A DNA stretch of 20,815 nucleotides, taken from contig CAZGSD010000012.1 of the NCBI GenBank assembly GCA_964528305.1, positions 1 through 20,815 on the forward strand. Reading direction: 5' to 3'. A model generated the notes under the pieces. It ran no database searches. It saw nothing but the letters and a program-made list of their open reading frames with translations, and was not told the DNA's origin. The DNA comes from CAZGSD01 sp964528305. Its GTDB lineage: Bacteria; Patescibacteriota; Gracilibacteria; UBA1369. Below are positions 5,748 through 13,609 of the stretch, piece after piece (the stretch's first letter is position 1; each line of letters opens with the position of its first letter). A program made the position numbers and the translations under genes.

Positions 5748-8700
5748 ATGACACAGGGAAAAGGAAAACCAGGTAAATTGGGCGAGGAACCAAGGATAGA
5801 GACTAATCCTTATGGTACTCCAGCTCAACGTGATGATAGTGGTGATACTGGGCCCAAGAGAGTGGCGACTAAACCATATGGCCCAGCTGTTTTGAATCCC
5901 GGTGCCGTTGAGGGTGTAATTGGACGACAAACGCCAGCTTGGGGGACAAAGATCCCTGATGATGCAGCTCGTCGAACCGCATCAGGAGTGAGAGCCGCTG
6001 TTGCTAATACCAATGATGACGGACATCCTGCTGATGCTAGGGAACCTACTCTACCCGGCGCAGCTACTCCAACTTTGCCTCCTGAAGAGGTGAGAAGATT
6101 AGGGGAGACTGATGAAACCAGGGAGTTATTAGCGGCTGCGGTTAAAGGCATTGATCCCGCCTACACTGAGGCTGGTGGCTCAACTTCTGTTATTCCTGGA
6201 GCCGGAGCGCATTTAAACCCAACAACAGACCCTCGCCTTACGACTATAGCGCCAGTTGGAAGTGTTCCTCCAATGGCAGCCGGAGCAGCTAAAGAGCCGA
6301 CGAAAACACCAACATTGCCACCGCGCTTTGGTAGCGCGCCTGCAGTGGATTTGGCCGATCCGAGACTGGATGATACTACTGGTAGTGGCCGTACAGATGC
6401 GTACCGACAGGAACCACCGTCCGCTCCCGCGCTGCCGAGATTTGACCTGCCAGGAGATGAGGCTGATGAACTAGCTAAGGCGGCTAGAGAAAGTGACGTA
6501 GTGCCCGCCAGAGCAAATAATCCCCATATAGGCGACACGATAGCTCCACGACCGCCTACTACAGATAGACCTTTGCCGAGAGATGGTGGATATAGCTTTG
6601 CCGGCCGGGAGATTAGTAACCCAGTGACAGATATCACACCAGGTACCGAGGAAAGGGCGGGGAGGCCTAGAGTGGCTCCTTTAGCAAAAAAAAGTATTGT
6701 TGTACCGCCAAGTAAAACCACTTATGGGATGGTGTTTGGTAAAGATGGAGGTGCAAATAATGGGCCTACTACCATGCCGGCCGCAGGAGAACCTGCTGTT
6801 CGGCCTATGGGTGGCGGTGAGCCTGAAAGCGCTGACCGTTATTCTGTAGTAATGGATGAATCTTTTAGCGAGGCTGACCACCAAGCCCCCCCATCAGCCC
6901 CCATCCTAAACCTTGGCGGTGGTGCGCCATCTGTTGTACCAAGCACTACTCCCGGGACTCCGGCGGCTAAAGCTGCTGCTTTGGCATCTGGAGAAGTTTC
7001 TAAACTACCGGCCACGGGACGAGAAACTCCGTTTGCCAAAACTGCTATAGTTGCTGGCGCTAGTGGGGCCCCCATGTCTGTTTTACCCACTACCGGAAGA
7101 GAGAGTCCATGGGCTAAAAAAACCGCTGCGCAGACGCATACTCCTGTAGCTCCCGAAGCTGCTCCACTGACAGCCGCTGTTCCGACTAAACCAGAGGCTC
7201 CTATTGCTATAGATGCCGCTGGAGGGCTGGATACGACAAAACCTGATGGCGGCCGTAGTAGCAGACAAGTGACTACCGTGAAAACAAAACCTGCTGGGGG
7301 GATGCCTACAGTGGCTTCGACTAGACCACGCAGTAGTAGGTGGGCAAACGCTTGGGGTGCTTTTTGCGCTCTGATACTTGGAGCTGCCGGGGCAGAGTTT
7401 AATAATGTCCATAACGACATACAAAATGATAATAGGCCTGATATAGCTGTGCCAGCCGGCCTGCCAACACCAGCTCCGGCCCCCGCTTCTTCTGCACGTT
7501 CGCTGACTATCACTGATGCGGGCGTTGTCCAGGCGCCAGCTGGCACCCAAACAGTTGTGGTGCATCCGGCTCCGGTGGCGGCCGCTGCTCCATATACGGT
7601 GGAAATGCCAAAAACGCTTACTTCCGTGGAATTGCCTGCGCAACTGGCTAGTGGTGAATTGAAAATGGTTAGTAATAATATAGTGCGTGATATTTGGGAT
7701 TCATTTAATGGTGCCGCTACTACTGAGGCGCAAAAAATGGAGTTAAAAAATCTGCGCCAAAAGATTTGGCTAGGCCTGGCTGTTTATTTCAATGAACATT
7801 TTGCTGCGGTTTATGATGCGGAAAAGGCGACTGGCAAGATAGACCTGGAAAAAAGTTCCTGCGATCCAAAGCTGCGTAATTTGTATGCCACAGCGAAAAT
7901 CAGCTTTAACTATAACTGGATTAATCGGGAAAAACATACTAAAACCCACTCTGCGCAGACACAGGAAGCTTACGACCTGGTAGCCAGAATGTTGGCGGAA
8001 GGGCATGATTTGGGCTGGGATAAAAGCAGCAGCGCGACTGCCAGTGCGCGTGAAAAAACTAATGGCAATATGTTTAACGCTAAAAGCGGGCTAGAGTTGA
8101 TGAAAAATGGAAAGTGGGAGAGAAAGGGGAATCCTGATGTGGTGAAGCTGCGCCATGCGGATGGTCGCAATCATATTATAGTCGCGATAGCCAGTGAGAT
8201 TCTGGGTGGGCAGACTGCTAAACAAGCTGTGGATCAAGAGTTGCAAAGGCGACAGGTGGCGTTGGCTGCCAGCCAGGGTGCATCAACCACTAAGCCTACA
8301 GCAGTTGATGCTGGAAGCGCTGGATCCAATGTGAATAACAAACAATTTTTGCCTAATATTGCTCCGGACAAGGCGGTGAATGTAGGTAATAAAGATGCTG
8401 ATGATTTGGAAAATATCGACAAGGGATGGGATGACATCCCATCTGCCGCTGATAATGAGGCTGCTCAGATGAAAGAAATTGATGCGGGCTGGGACGCAAT
8501 TGCCGATGCTGCTACTGAACAGGCTAATACTCTTGCCACGGAAAAAGCATTATTTGAAAAAAATGGCCGTTTAACCATTGAATTTGATTATGGTGCTACT
8601 ACTAAACAGGAAAACCAATCCATAGTACCAAAGGTGGCTGACAAAATCGCCGCTTTTTATCCAGAGGCGGATGGTGAGGCTGTGAGAGCATTAGTTAAAC

Positions 8701-8843
8701 GCTTTGGTTTCGTGGCTTTTGAGATAAAGAGCCGTGGAGCAGGAAAAGCGGAAATAATTTTAAAAGAAAATTTCCGGAAAAATATTCTGGCACCGGCATT
8801 GAAAAACTTTGAGCTGAAAAAGAAAGCACGAGCCAGTGCGTAA
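5748..8843 (+). CDS. Large low-complexity single-pass membrane protein, unknown function
   Basis: I do not recognise this 1031-aa protein. Residues 1 to about 530 are Pro/Ala/Thr/Gly-rich and probably disordered. They include recurring short units such as PATGRETPFAK and PTTGRESPWAK (about 418-457), NPYGT/KPYGP near the start, and repeated PTLP and PPSAP pieces. One hydrophobic stretch (about 532-551, WGAFCALILGAAGAEF) follows a basic segment and precedes an acidic one, so the positive-inside rule predicts N-inside, C-outside. After a Pro-rich spacer, residues about 637-840 look folded and helical. Near 888-925 a unit IDKGWDDI/IDAGWDAI is repeated. A final mixed domain (about 945-1031) ends in a basic tail. 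There is no SD. It is probably monocistronic, with a strong terminator behind it. A scaffold or envelope-spanning role is only a guess. Confidence 0.7.
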   Translation: MTQGKGKPGKLGEEPRIETNPYGTPAQRDDSGDTGPKRVATKPYGPAVLNPGAVEGVIGRQTPAWGTKIPDDAARRTASGVRAAVANTNDDGHPADAREPTLPGAATPTLPPEEVRRLGETDETRELLAAAVKGIDPAYTEAGGSTSVIPGAGAHLNPTTDPRLTTIAPVGSVPPMAAGAAKEPTKTPTLPPRFGSAPAVDLADPRLDDTTGSGRTDAYRQEPPSAPALPRFDLPGDEADELAKAARESDVVPARANNPHIGDTIAPRPPTTDRPLPRDGGYSFAGREISNPVTDITPGTEERAGRPRVAPLAKKSIVVPPSKTTYGMVFGKDGGANNGPTTMPAAGEPAVRPMGGGEPESADRYSVVMDESFSEADHQAPPSAPILNLGGGAPSVVPSTTPGTPAAKAAALASGEVSKLPATGRETPFAKTAIVAGASGAPMSVLPTTGRESPWAKKTAAQTHTPVAPEAAPLTAAVPTKPEAPIAIDAAGGLDTTKPDGGRSSRQVTTVKTKPAGGMPTVASTRPRSSRWANAWGAFCALILGAAGAEFNNVHNDIQNDNRPDIAVPAGLPTPAPAPASSARSLTITDAGVVQAPAGTQTVVVHPAPVAAAAPYTVEMPKTLTSVELPAQLASGELKMVSNNIVRDIWDSFNGAATTEAQKMELKNLRQKIWLGLAVYFNEHFAAVYDAEKATGKIDLEKSSCDPKLRNLYATAKISFNYNWINREKHTKTHSAQTQEAYDLVARMLAEGHDLGWDKSSSATASAREKTNGNMFNAKSGLELMKNGKWERKGNPDVVKLRHADGRNHIIVAIASEILGGQTAKQAVDQELQRRQVALAASQGASTTKPTAVDAGSAGSNVNNKQFLPNIAPDKAVNVGNKDADDLENIDKGWDDIPSAADNEAAQMKEIDAGWDAIADAATEQANTLATEKALFEKNGRLTIEFDYGATTKQENQSIVPKVADKIAAFYPEADGEAVRALVKRFGFVAFEIKSRGAGKAEIILKENFRKNILAPALKNFELKKKARASA

Positions 8844-8872
8844 AAAGCCAGAGACAGGTTTCTAGCGGCGGG

Positions 8873-8912
8873 GCAAAACAGGGGCGGAAGCTTGCTTCCG
8901 CCCCTGTTTTGC
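8873..8912. terminator. Strong rho-independent terminator
   Basis: An 18-bp perfect stem (8873-8890 with 8895-8912) has a 4-base CTTG loop. The inner part is GC-rich (GGGGCGGAAG), and the outer part has A4 on one side and T4 on the other, so it may work in both directions. It separates the large membrane-protein gene from the yqeY-korA pair. Confidence 0.85.
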
Positions 8913-8955
8913 GGCAGAATCAGAGCTGATTTAGCTGGTTAATTTTTTTTTGTTT

Positions 8956-9402
8956 ATGACGCTTAAAGAAAAGATTCAGGTTGATTTTATCGCTGCCATG
9001 AAAGCCCGCGATGAGATTGCCAAGGGGACACTCTCCATGTTGAAAGCTGCGGTGATGAAATGGGAGGTGGATGGTGAGAAAAAGGTAGCGGGCGATGAGC
9101 AGATTTTGCAGATTATTCAGAAAGAGGTGAAACAGCGCCGGGACGCGGCTGAGGCTTTTCGTAGCGGTGGTAAAATGGAAATGGCTGATAAAGAAGAAGC
9201 CGAGATGAAAGTTTTGCTGGCTTATCTGCCGGCGCAATTAAGTGAAGAGGAGGTGCGGGGTATAGTGCAGGAGACTTTGAGTGCGGCGGGCGTGGTCAGC
9301 AAAGCTGAGATGGGTAAGGCGATGGGACTTTTGATGCCAAAGCTGAAAGGCAAGGCGGATGGGGGCTTGATTAATCGAGTTGTCGGAGAATTTTTGAAAT
9401 AA
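8956..9402 (+). CDS. YqeY/GatB-like domain protein
   Basis: This 148-aa protein is of the YqeY family, related to the C-terminal tRNA-binding domain of GatB. The cellular role is not well settled, although aminoacyl-tRNA contact is proposed for the family. Typical features are the N-terminal helix LKEKIQVDFIAAMKARDEIAKGTLSMLKAA, the charged middle QIIQKEVKQRRDAAEAF, and LLAYLPAQLSEEE. The C-terminus MGKAMGLLMPKLKGKADGGLINRVV matches the GatB/YqeY tail. I chose the ATG at 8956; a TTG two codons earlier is in frame but unneeded. There is no SD, only a T-rich leader. The stop codon lies two bases before korA, so the two are probably co-transcribed. Confidence 0.9.
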   Translation: MTLKEKIQVDFIAAMKARDEIAKGTLSMLKAAVMKWEVDGEKKVAGDEQILQIIQKEVKQRRDAAEAFRSGGKMEMADKEEAEMKVLLAYLPAQLSEEEVRGIVQETLSAAGVVSKAEMGKAMGLLMPKLKGKADGGLINRVVGEFLK

Positions 9403-9404
9403 TT

Positions 9405-11237
9405 ATGCCTAGCAAAAAGACCATCAACAATTTGACCTGGATGATAGGCGGGGAAGCCGGTTTTGGTATACAGAGCGCCGGACATTATTTTGCCCTGGCT
9501 TGTTCACGTGACGGGCTAAAGGTGTTTGGCAATGCTGAATATCCATCACTAATACGTGGTGGACATAATTCCAACGTGATTCGGGTGGCCGATTTTGAGG
9601 TGTCTATACATCGTGAAGCGTTGGATTTGCTGCTGGCCATGAATAAAGAAACTCTGGATTTGCATGTTGGAGAAATAGTGACCGGCGGTGGCGTGATTTA
9701 TGACGCTGATGCTGTGAAAGATTATGTTTTTCCGCAGGAGATAAAAGTTTATCATGTACCGCTGAGAAAAATTGCCATGGAGATAGGCAAAGGGGACATC
9801 ACACGTAATACTGTTGGGTTGGGAGCTACCTTTGCTTTAATTGGTTATGACATAGCCAAGTATGAGGCAATTTTGCGTGAGGCTTTTGCCAAAAAAGGTG
9901 ACGTGGTGGTGAATAATAATATAGCGGCGGCGCGGGCCGGGTATGAGTATATATTGGCTAATTATTCGGTGGAGGGATTTGGTTATGCATTGCGGCCGGT
10001 GGAAGGGCAGCCGCGCCGCCTGTTGATTACCGGCAATGATGCTGTTTGTCTGGCTGCTCTGAAAGCAGGTATGAAATTTTTGGCTGAATACCCGATGACG
10101 CCCTCGACTTCCGTACTGCATTTCATGTCGAAAATTGCCCGCGATTTCAATGTCATTGTTAAACATACCGAAGATGAATTAGCGGCTATCAATATGGCTG
10201 TTGGCGCAGCCTGGGCTGGGGTGCGGTCCATGACAGCCACTTCTGGTGGAGGATTTTCTTTGATGGTAGAGGCAATAGGTATGGCGGGAATGATTGAGAC
10301 GCCGGTGGTGATTTATGAGGCGCAACGAGGAGGCCCCTCTACTGGTTTGCCCACCCGTACTGAGCAAAGTGATTTGCGTTTTGCCATGCATGGTTCACAG
10401 GGAGAATTTCCCCGACTGGTGGTGGCGCCGGGGGATTATCAGGAATTATTTTATAAAACTTTTGAAGCCTTTAACCTTGCCGAGAAATACCAGATGCCGG
10501 CCTTGATACTTTCGGATAAACATTTGGGAGAATCGGTAAAAAATGTGGAAAACTTTTCAACTGAACATTTGAAAATTGATCGTGGTCAGCTGATACGAGA
10601 TACTGTGGAGCTGGAAAAATTGCGGGCCAATGGTTATCAAACTATCGATGATGGCTTTGCCCGCTATAAATTTACTGAGGATGGAATTTCGCCGAGAGTG
10701 TTGCCCGGCCTGAAAGGTGGCCGACACCGCGCCTCTACTGATGAGCATGATGAAACTGGTGACCTGACTGAAACCGCTGAGAACCGCACAGCCATGCATG
10801 CCAAAAGAATGCGCAAATTGGAGGCGTGTTTGCAGGATTTACCGGCCCCAGTGCTGGTGGGGCCCGGACTCGATGGAGCTTTCGCCGCCGGCCCAGCCTA
10901 TGCCGCCGAGGAAGCTGACATAACTTTTGTCACCTGGGGTTCGCCAAAAGATGCCCTGTTGGAGGTAATGCAATTATTAAAAGCTGATGGCGTCAAAGCC
11001 AATCTCCTGCAAATTACTTATTTCATCCCTTTTCATACTGCTGAAGTCAAAGACATACTGAGTCGCTGCCGCCTGAAAGTTGGCGTGGAGATGAATTATG
11101 AAGGGCAAATGTGCGCCTATATTGCTGAGAAAACGGGGATTTTTATGGATCACCGCATACTGCAATGGTCCGGCCGGCAGTTTACGGCGGAGAGATTGTT
11201 GCAGCAAGCGCAAATAATTTTAAAAAGCCAAAGCTAG
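9405..11237 (+). CDS. korA: 2-oxoacid:ferredoxin oxidoreductase, fused gamma-alpha subunit
   Basis: This is the alpha-type subunit of a thiamine-dependent 2-oxoacid:ferredoxin oxidoreductase, which converts a 2-oxoacid plus CoA to acyl-CoA, CO2 and reduced ferredoxin. At 610 aa it is a gamma-alpha fusion. The gamma domain is N-terminal (about 10-190, with GGEAGFGIQSAG and EYPSLIRGGHNSN). The alpha pyrimidine-binding domain starts near 209 and carries YPMTPST (229-235) and GPSTGLPTRTEQSD (310-323), and a C-terminal domain ends the chain. The motifs match the KorA/archaeal OFOR class, so 2-oxoglutarate is likely but pyruvate or broad use cannot be excluded. It follows the yqeY-like gene by two bases. 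The catalytic partner korB is not adjacent; it lies at 15424. No ferredoxin-like delta subunit is in the window. Confidence 0.92.
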   Translation: MPSKKTINNLTWMIGGEAGFGIQSAGHYFALACSRDGLKVFGNAEYPSLIRGGHNSNVIRVADFEVSIHREALDLLLAMNKETLDLHVGEIVTGGGVIYDADAVKDYVFPQEIKVYHVPLRKIAMEIGKGDITRNTVGLGATFALIGYDIAKYEAILREAFAKKGDVVVNNNIAAARAGYEYILANYSVEGFGYALRPVEGQPRRLLITGNDAVCLAALKAGMKFLAEYPMTPSTSVLHFMSKIARDFNVIVKHTEDELAAINMAVGAAWAGVRSMTATSGGGFSLMVEAIGMAGMIETPVVIYEAQRGGPSTGLPTRTEQSDLRFAMHGSQGEFPRLVVAPGDYQELFYKTFEAFNLAEKYQMPALILSDKHLGESVKNVENFSTEHLKIDRGQLIRDTVELEKLRANGYQTIDDGFARYKFTEDGISPRVLPGLKGGRHRASTDEHDETGDLTETAENRTAMHAKRMRKLEACLQDLPAPVLVGPGLDGAFAAGPAYAAEEADITFVTWGSPKDALLEVMQLLKADGVKANLLQITYFIPFHTAEVKDILSRCRLKVGVEMNYEGQMCAYIAEKTGIFMDHRILQWSGRQFTAERLLQQAQIILKSQS

Positions 11238-11266
11238 GAAATTTTTCCCGAGCAGGTCAAAAGAAA

Positions 11267-11282
11267 ATACCATATCTAGTAT
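11267..11282 (+). promoter_or_regulatory. NrdR box 1 (distal)
   Basis: The 16-mer ATACCATATCTAGTAT agrees with the NrdR consensus (acaCwAtATaTwGtgt) at about 12 of 16 positions. It lies just upstream of the -35 element and exactly 32 bases before the second box, the phasing typical of NrdR operator pairs. Confidence 0.65.
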
Positions 11283-11310
11283 TGTGCACTGACTCACTAC
11301 ACTAGATAAT
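11282..11310 (+). promoter_or_regulatory. Promoter of the nrdD operon
   Basis: TTGTGC (11282-11287) and GATAAT (11305-11310) are spaced by 17 bases. The -10 lies inside NrdR box 2 and the -35 abuts box 1, so bound NrdR would occlude RNA polymerase. Transcription would begin about 30 bases before the chosen nrdD ATG. Confidence 0.6.
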
Positions 11311-11314
11311 GTGT
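11299..11314 (+). promoter_or_regulatory. NrdR box 2 (proximal)
   Basis: ACACTAGATAATGTGT matches the NrdR palindrome at about 14 of 16 positions, with both ACAC/GTGT ends intact. It covers the -10 element of the nrdD promoter. With box 1 it forms a 32-bp-phased pair upstream of a ribonucleotide reductase operon, the expected place for NrdR. Confidence 0.8.
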
Positions 11315-11347
11315 GGGCGCGCTTTTTATTTGCTAAATACATTTCAC

Positions 11348-13165
11348 ATGACCATTAAGGCAAAAGAGACATTGGAAGAGTATCTCTCCAAATCGGATTG
11401 GCGGGTCAATGCCAATTCCAATCAGGGCTATTCGCTGGGCGGAATGATACTAAACACCTCCGGCAAAGTGACGGCTAATTACTGGCTGTCCTCTATTTAC
11501 AGCCCTGCTATCGGCCAGGCACATCGGGAGGGGGACTTGCATATACATGATTTGGACATGTTTTCCGGATATTGTGCCGGCTGGTCGTTGAGACAGTTAC
11601 TGGAAGAAGGCTTTAATGGGATACCAAACAAAATCGACTCTACTCCACCTAAAAATCTCTCCGGTGCGGTAGGGCAGATGGTTAATTTTTTGGGGACATT
11701 GCAAAATGAGTGGGCGGGAGCGCAGGCTTTTTCTTCTTTTGACACTTATCTGGCCCCTTATGTACGCAAACATAGTGAGGAATTGCGGGAAGAATTGCGG
11801 GAGATGGTGCTGAATCATGATGAATTAGCCGAATATATCGAGCGTAAGACTTATAAATATGTCTATGACTGTATACAGACTTTTGTTTTTAATTTAAATG
11901 TGCCTTCCCGCTGGGGGACTCAAACTCCTTTTACCAATATTACACTGGATTGGACTTGTCCGGAGGATTTGCGTGATAGGAGGCTGCTACTGGGAGGTGA
12001 ACCTTATAAATATACTTTTGGTGAACTGTCCAAAGAAATGGAAATAATTAATAAAGCCTATATAGAAGTGATGCTGCGTGGTGATGCCAAAGGGCGGGTG
12101 TTTACTTTTCCGATTCCTACTTACAATATCACGCCTGATTTCGACTGGCATGGACCCAATACTGACGCTCTGTTTGAGATGACTGCCAAATATGGGCTGC
12201 CTTATTTCCAAAATTTTTTGAATTCGGATTTGAAGCCCAATCACATACGCTCGATGTGCTGCCGTTTGCAACTGGATCTGAATCAACTACTGAAACGCGG
12301 CAATGGATTGTTTGGTTCAGCGGAAATGACAGGAAGTATCGGTGTGGTGACTATCAATGTCGCTCGCCTGGGATATTTGTATGCTGGAAATCAGGAGGGT
12401 TTGCTGGCCCGTCTGGGGGAATTAATGGATATGTCCAAAGACTCACTAGAAGCCAAGCGACGAGAAATTCAGAACTGGATGGATTTGGGGCTTTATCCTT
12501 ATACCAAGCGTTATTTGGGACATTTGAATAATCATTTTTCTACTATAGGCTTGAATGGTGTGAATGAAGCTATTCGTAACTTTACACAGGGCAAGGAGGA
12601 TATCACTACGGCCTGGGGAGGCGATTTTGCTGAGGCCATACTGCTATTTATGCGGGAAAAACTGGTGCGTTATCAGGAAGAAACTGGTAATCTGTACAAT
12701 CTGGAAGCAACTCCAGCGGAGGGCACCACTTACCGTTTCGCCAAAGAAGATCGCAAACGTTTTCCTGACATATTACAAGCCGGCACAGCGGACTTTCCTT
12801 ATTATACCAACTCCACACAGCTGCCGGTGGAATATACCGATGATGTGTTTGAGGCTCTGGAAATGCAGGACAGATTTCAGACCAAATATACTGGTGGAAC
12901 TGTGCTGCATCTGTATCTGGGAGAGAGGCTGGGAGACGCTGAGAGCTGCCGCAAATTGGTGCGACGAGCGCTGGAAAATTTCCGATTGCCATATATCACG
13001 ATCTCGCCAACTTTTTCCATCTGCCCAACGCATGGCTATTTGGCTGGCGAACATGATTTCTGTCCACGCTGTGACGAAGTTATCGGCTATACAGGAGCTG
13101 ACCGTGATCAGGAAATGCGTGAGAAACATACTTCCAAAGACAAATTATTAACTTTTAACAAATAA
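11348..13165 (+). CDS. nrdD: Anaerobic (class III) ribonucleotide reductase, catalytic part lacking the glycyl-radical domain
   Basis: This enzyme makes deoxyribonucleotides without oxygen. The product is 605 aa from the ATG at 11348. An ATG at 11309 is in frame but lies inside NrdR box 2 and the -10 element, so it cannot be the start. There is no N-terminal ATP-cone. Visible are HIHDLDMFSGYCAGWSL with an active-site cysteine (C76), MCCRLQLD with the probable thiyl cysteine (C304/C305), and a zinc-binding C-x2-H...C-x2-C (C559, H562, C572, C575). The chain ends about 30 residues after the zinc site, where NrdD would normally continue into the glycyl-radical loop. That loop is encoded, in the same reading frame, by the next ORF after a TAA and six bases. 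It is either a true two-subunit enzyme or a nonsense-split gene. Confidence 0.93.
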   Translation: MTIKAKETLEEYLSKSDWRVNANSNQGYSLGGMILNTSGKVTANYWLSSIYSPAIGQAHREGDLHIHDLDMFSGYCAGWSLRQLLEEGFNGIPNKIDSTPPKNLSGAVGQMVNFLGTLQNEWAGAQAFSSFDTYLAPYVRKHSEELREELREMVLNHDELAEYIERKTYKYVYDCIQTFVFNLNVPSRWGTQTPFTNITLDWTCPEDLRDRRLLLGGEPYKYTFGELSKEMEIINKAYIEVMLRGDAKGRVFTFPIPTYNITPDFDWHGPNTDALFEMTAKYGLPYFQNFLNSDLKPNHIRSMCCRLQLDLNQLLKRGNGLFGSAEMTGSIGVVTINVARLGYLYAGNQEGLLARLGELMDMSKDSLEAKRREIQNWMDLGLYPYTKRYLGHLNNHFSTIGLNGVNEAIRNFTQGKEDITTAWGGDFAEAILLFMREKLVRYQEETGNLYNLEATPAEGTTYRFAKEDRKRFPDILQAGTADFPYYTNSTQLPVEYTDDVFEALEMQDRFQTKYTGGTVLHLYLGERLGDAESCRKLVRRALENFRLPYITISPTFSICPTHGYLAGEHDFCPRCDEVIGYTGADRDQEMREKHTSKDKLLTFNK

Positions 13166-13171
13166 AAAATT

Positions 13172-13609
13172 ATGGAGAATGCAGTGGCAAATCGTACTAA
13201 ATGTGAGATCTGGACACGCGTGATGGGTTATCACCGACCGGTCAGTCAATATAATGTTGGTAAGAAGTCCGAATTTTATTCACGGGTGTATTTTCAAGCG
13301 ACACGGGATGAAAATGATAGACTGATTGGTAAATATGGTGGTGGTGAGGGCGCGGCGGTCGGTGCGGCCCAAAAGGTGAAATTACTGCTTTTTACTACCA
13401 ATACCTGCCCTAAATGTCCGGCGGTGAAAAACTGGATAGGGCAGTCTGGGCTGGAATTTTTCAGTATAGACAATAGCATGCTGAATTTCTGGGAAATGGC
13501 GGAGAAATATGGAGTGCACAGCGTGCCGACTGTCGTGGCCGTGAATGAAGGTGGGCAGGAAATTTGGCGGGCTAATGAATTGTCGGAGATAAAAGAAAAA
13601 ACATGCTGA
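13172..13609 (+). CDS. Separate glycyl-radical domain fused to a NrdH/glutaredoxin-like redoxin
   Basis: This 145-aa protein combines two parts. Residues 8-41 (CEIWTRVMGYHRPV, then NVGKKSEFYSRV) are the C-terminal glycyl-radical segment of class III ribonucleotide reductase, with G19 the expected radical site. After a Gly/Ala linker (about 54-67), residues 68-145 form a small thioredoxin-fold domain with the CPKC active site (C79, C82) and a cis-proline segment HSVPTVV (P119). This resembles NrdH or glutaredoxin. Fused redoxins suit the class III enzymes that use thioredoxin/redoxin rather than formate as reductant. It starts six bases after the nrdD stop, in the same frame, with an A/T-rich leader and no SD. 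It overlaps nrdG by seven bases. Inference: a detachable radical-and-reductant subunit for NrdD, analogous in logic to GrcA/YfiD for pyruvate formate-lyase. Confidence 0.85.
   Translation: MENAVANRTKCEIWTRVMGYHRPVSQYNVGKKSEFYSRVYFQATRDENDRLIGKYGGGEGAAVGAAQKVKLLLFTTNTCPKCPAVKNWIGQSGLEFFSIDNSMLNFWEMAEKYGVHSVPTVVAVNEGGQEIWRANELSEIKEKTC

Noticed and set aside
11309..11347. ATG at 11309 as nrdD start
   Set aside because: It lies in NrdR box 2 and the -10 element, so it would not be in the transcript. The 13 extra residues have no family match.
13163..13165. Recoded stop codon explaining the nrdD split
   Set aside because: The stop is TAA; known recoding in this branch affects TGA, and other genes here end normally in TAA and TGA. 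Occasional readthrough is not excluded.
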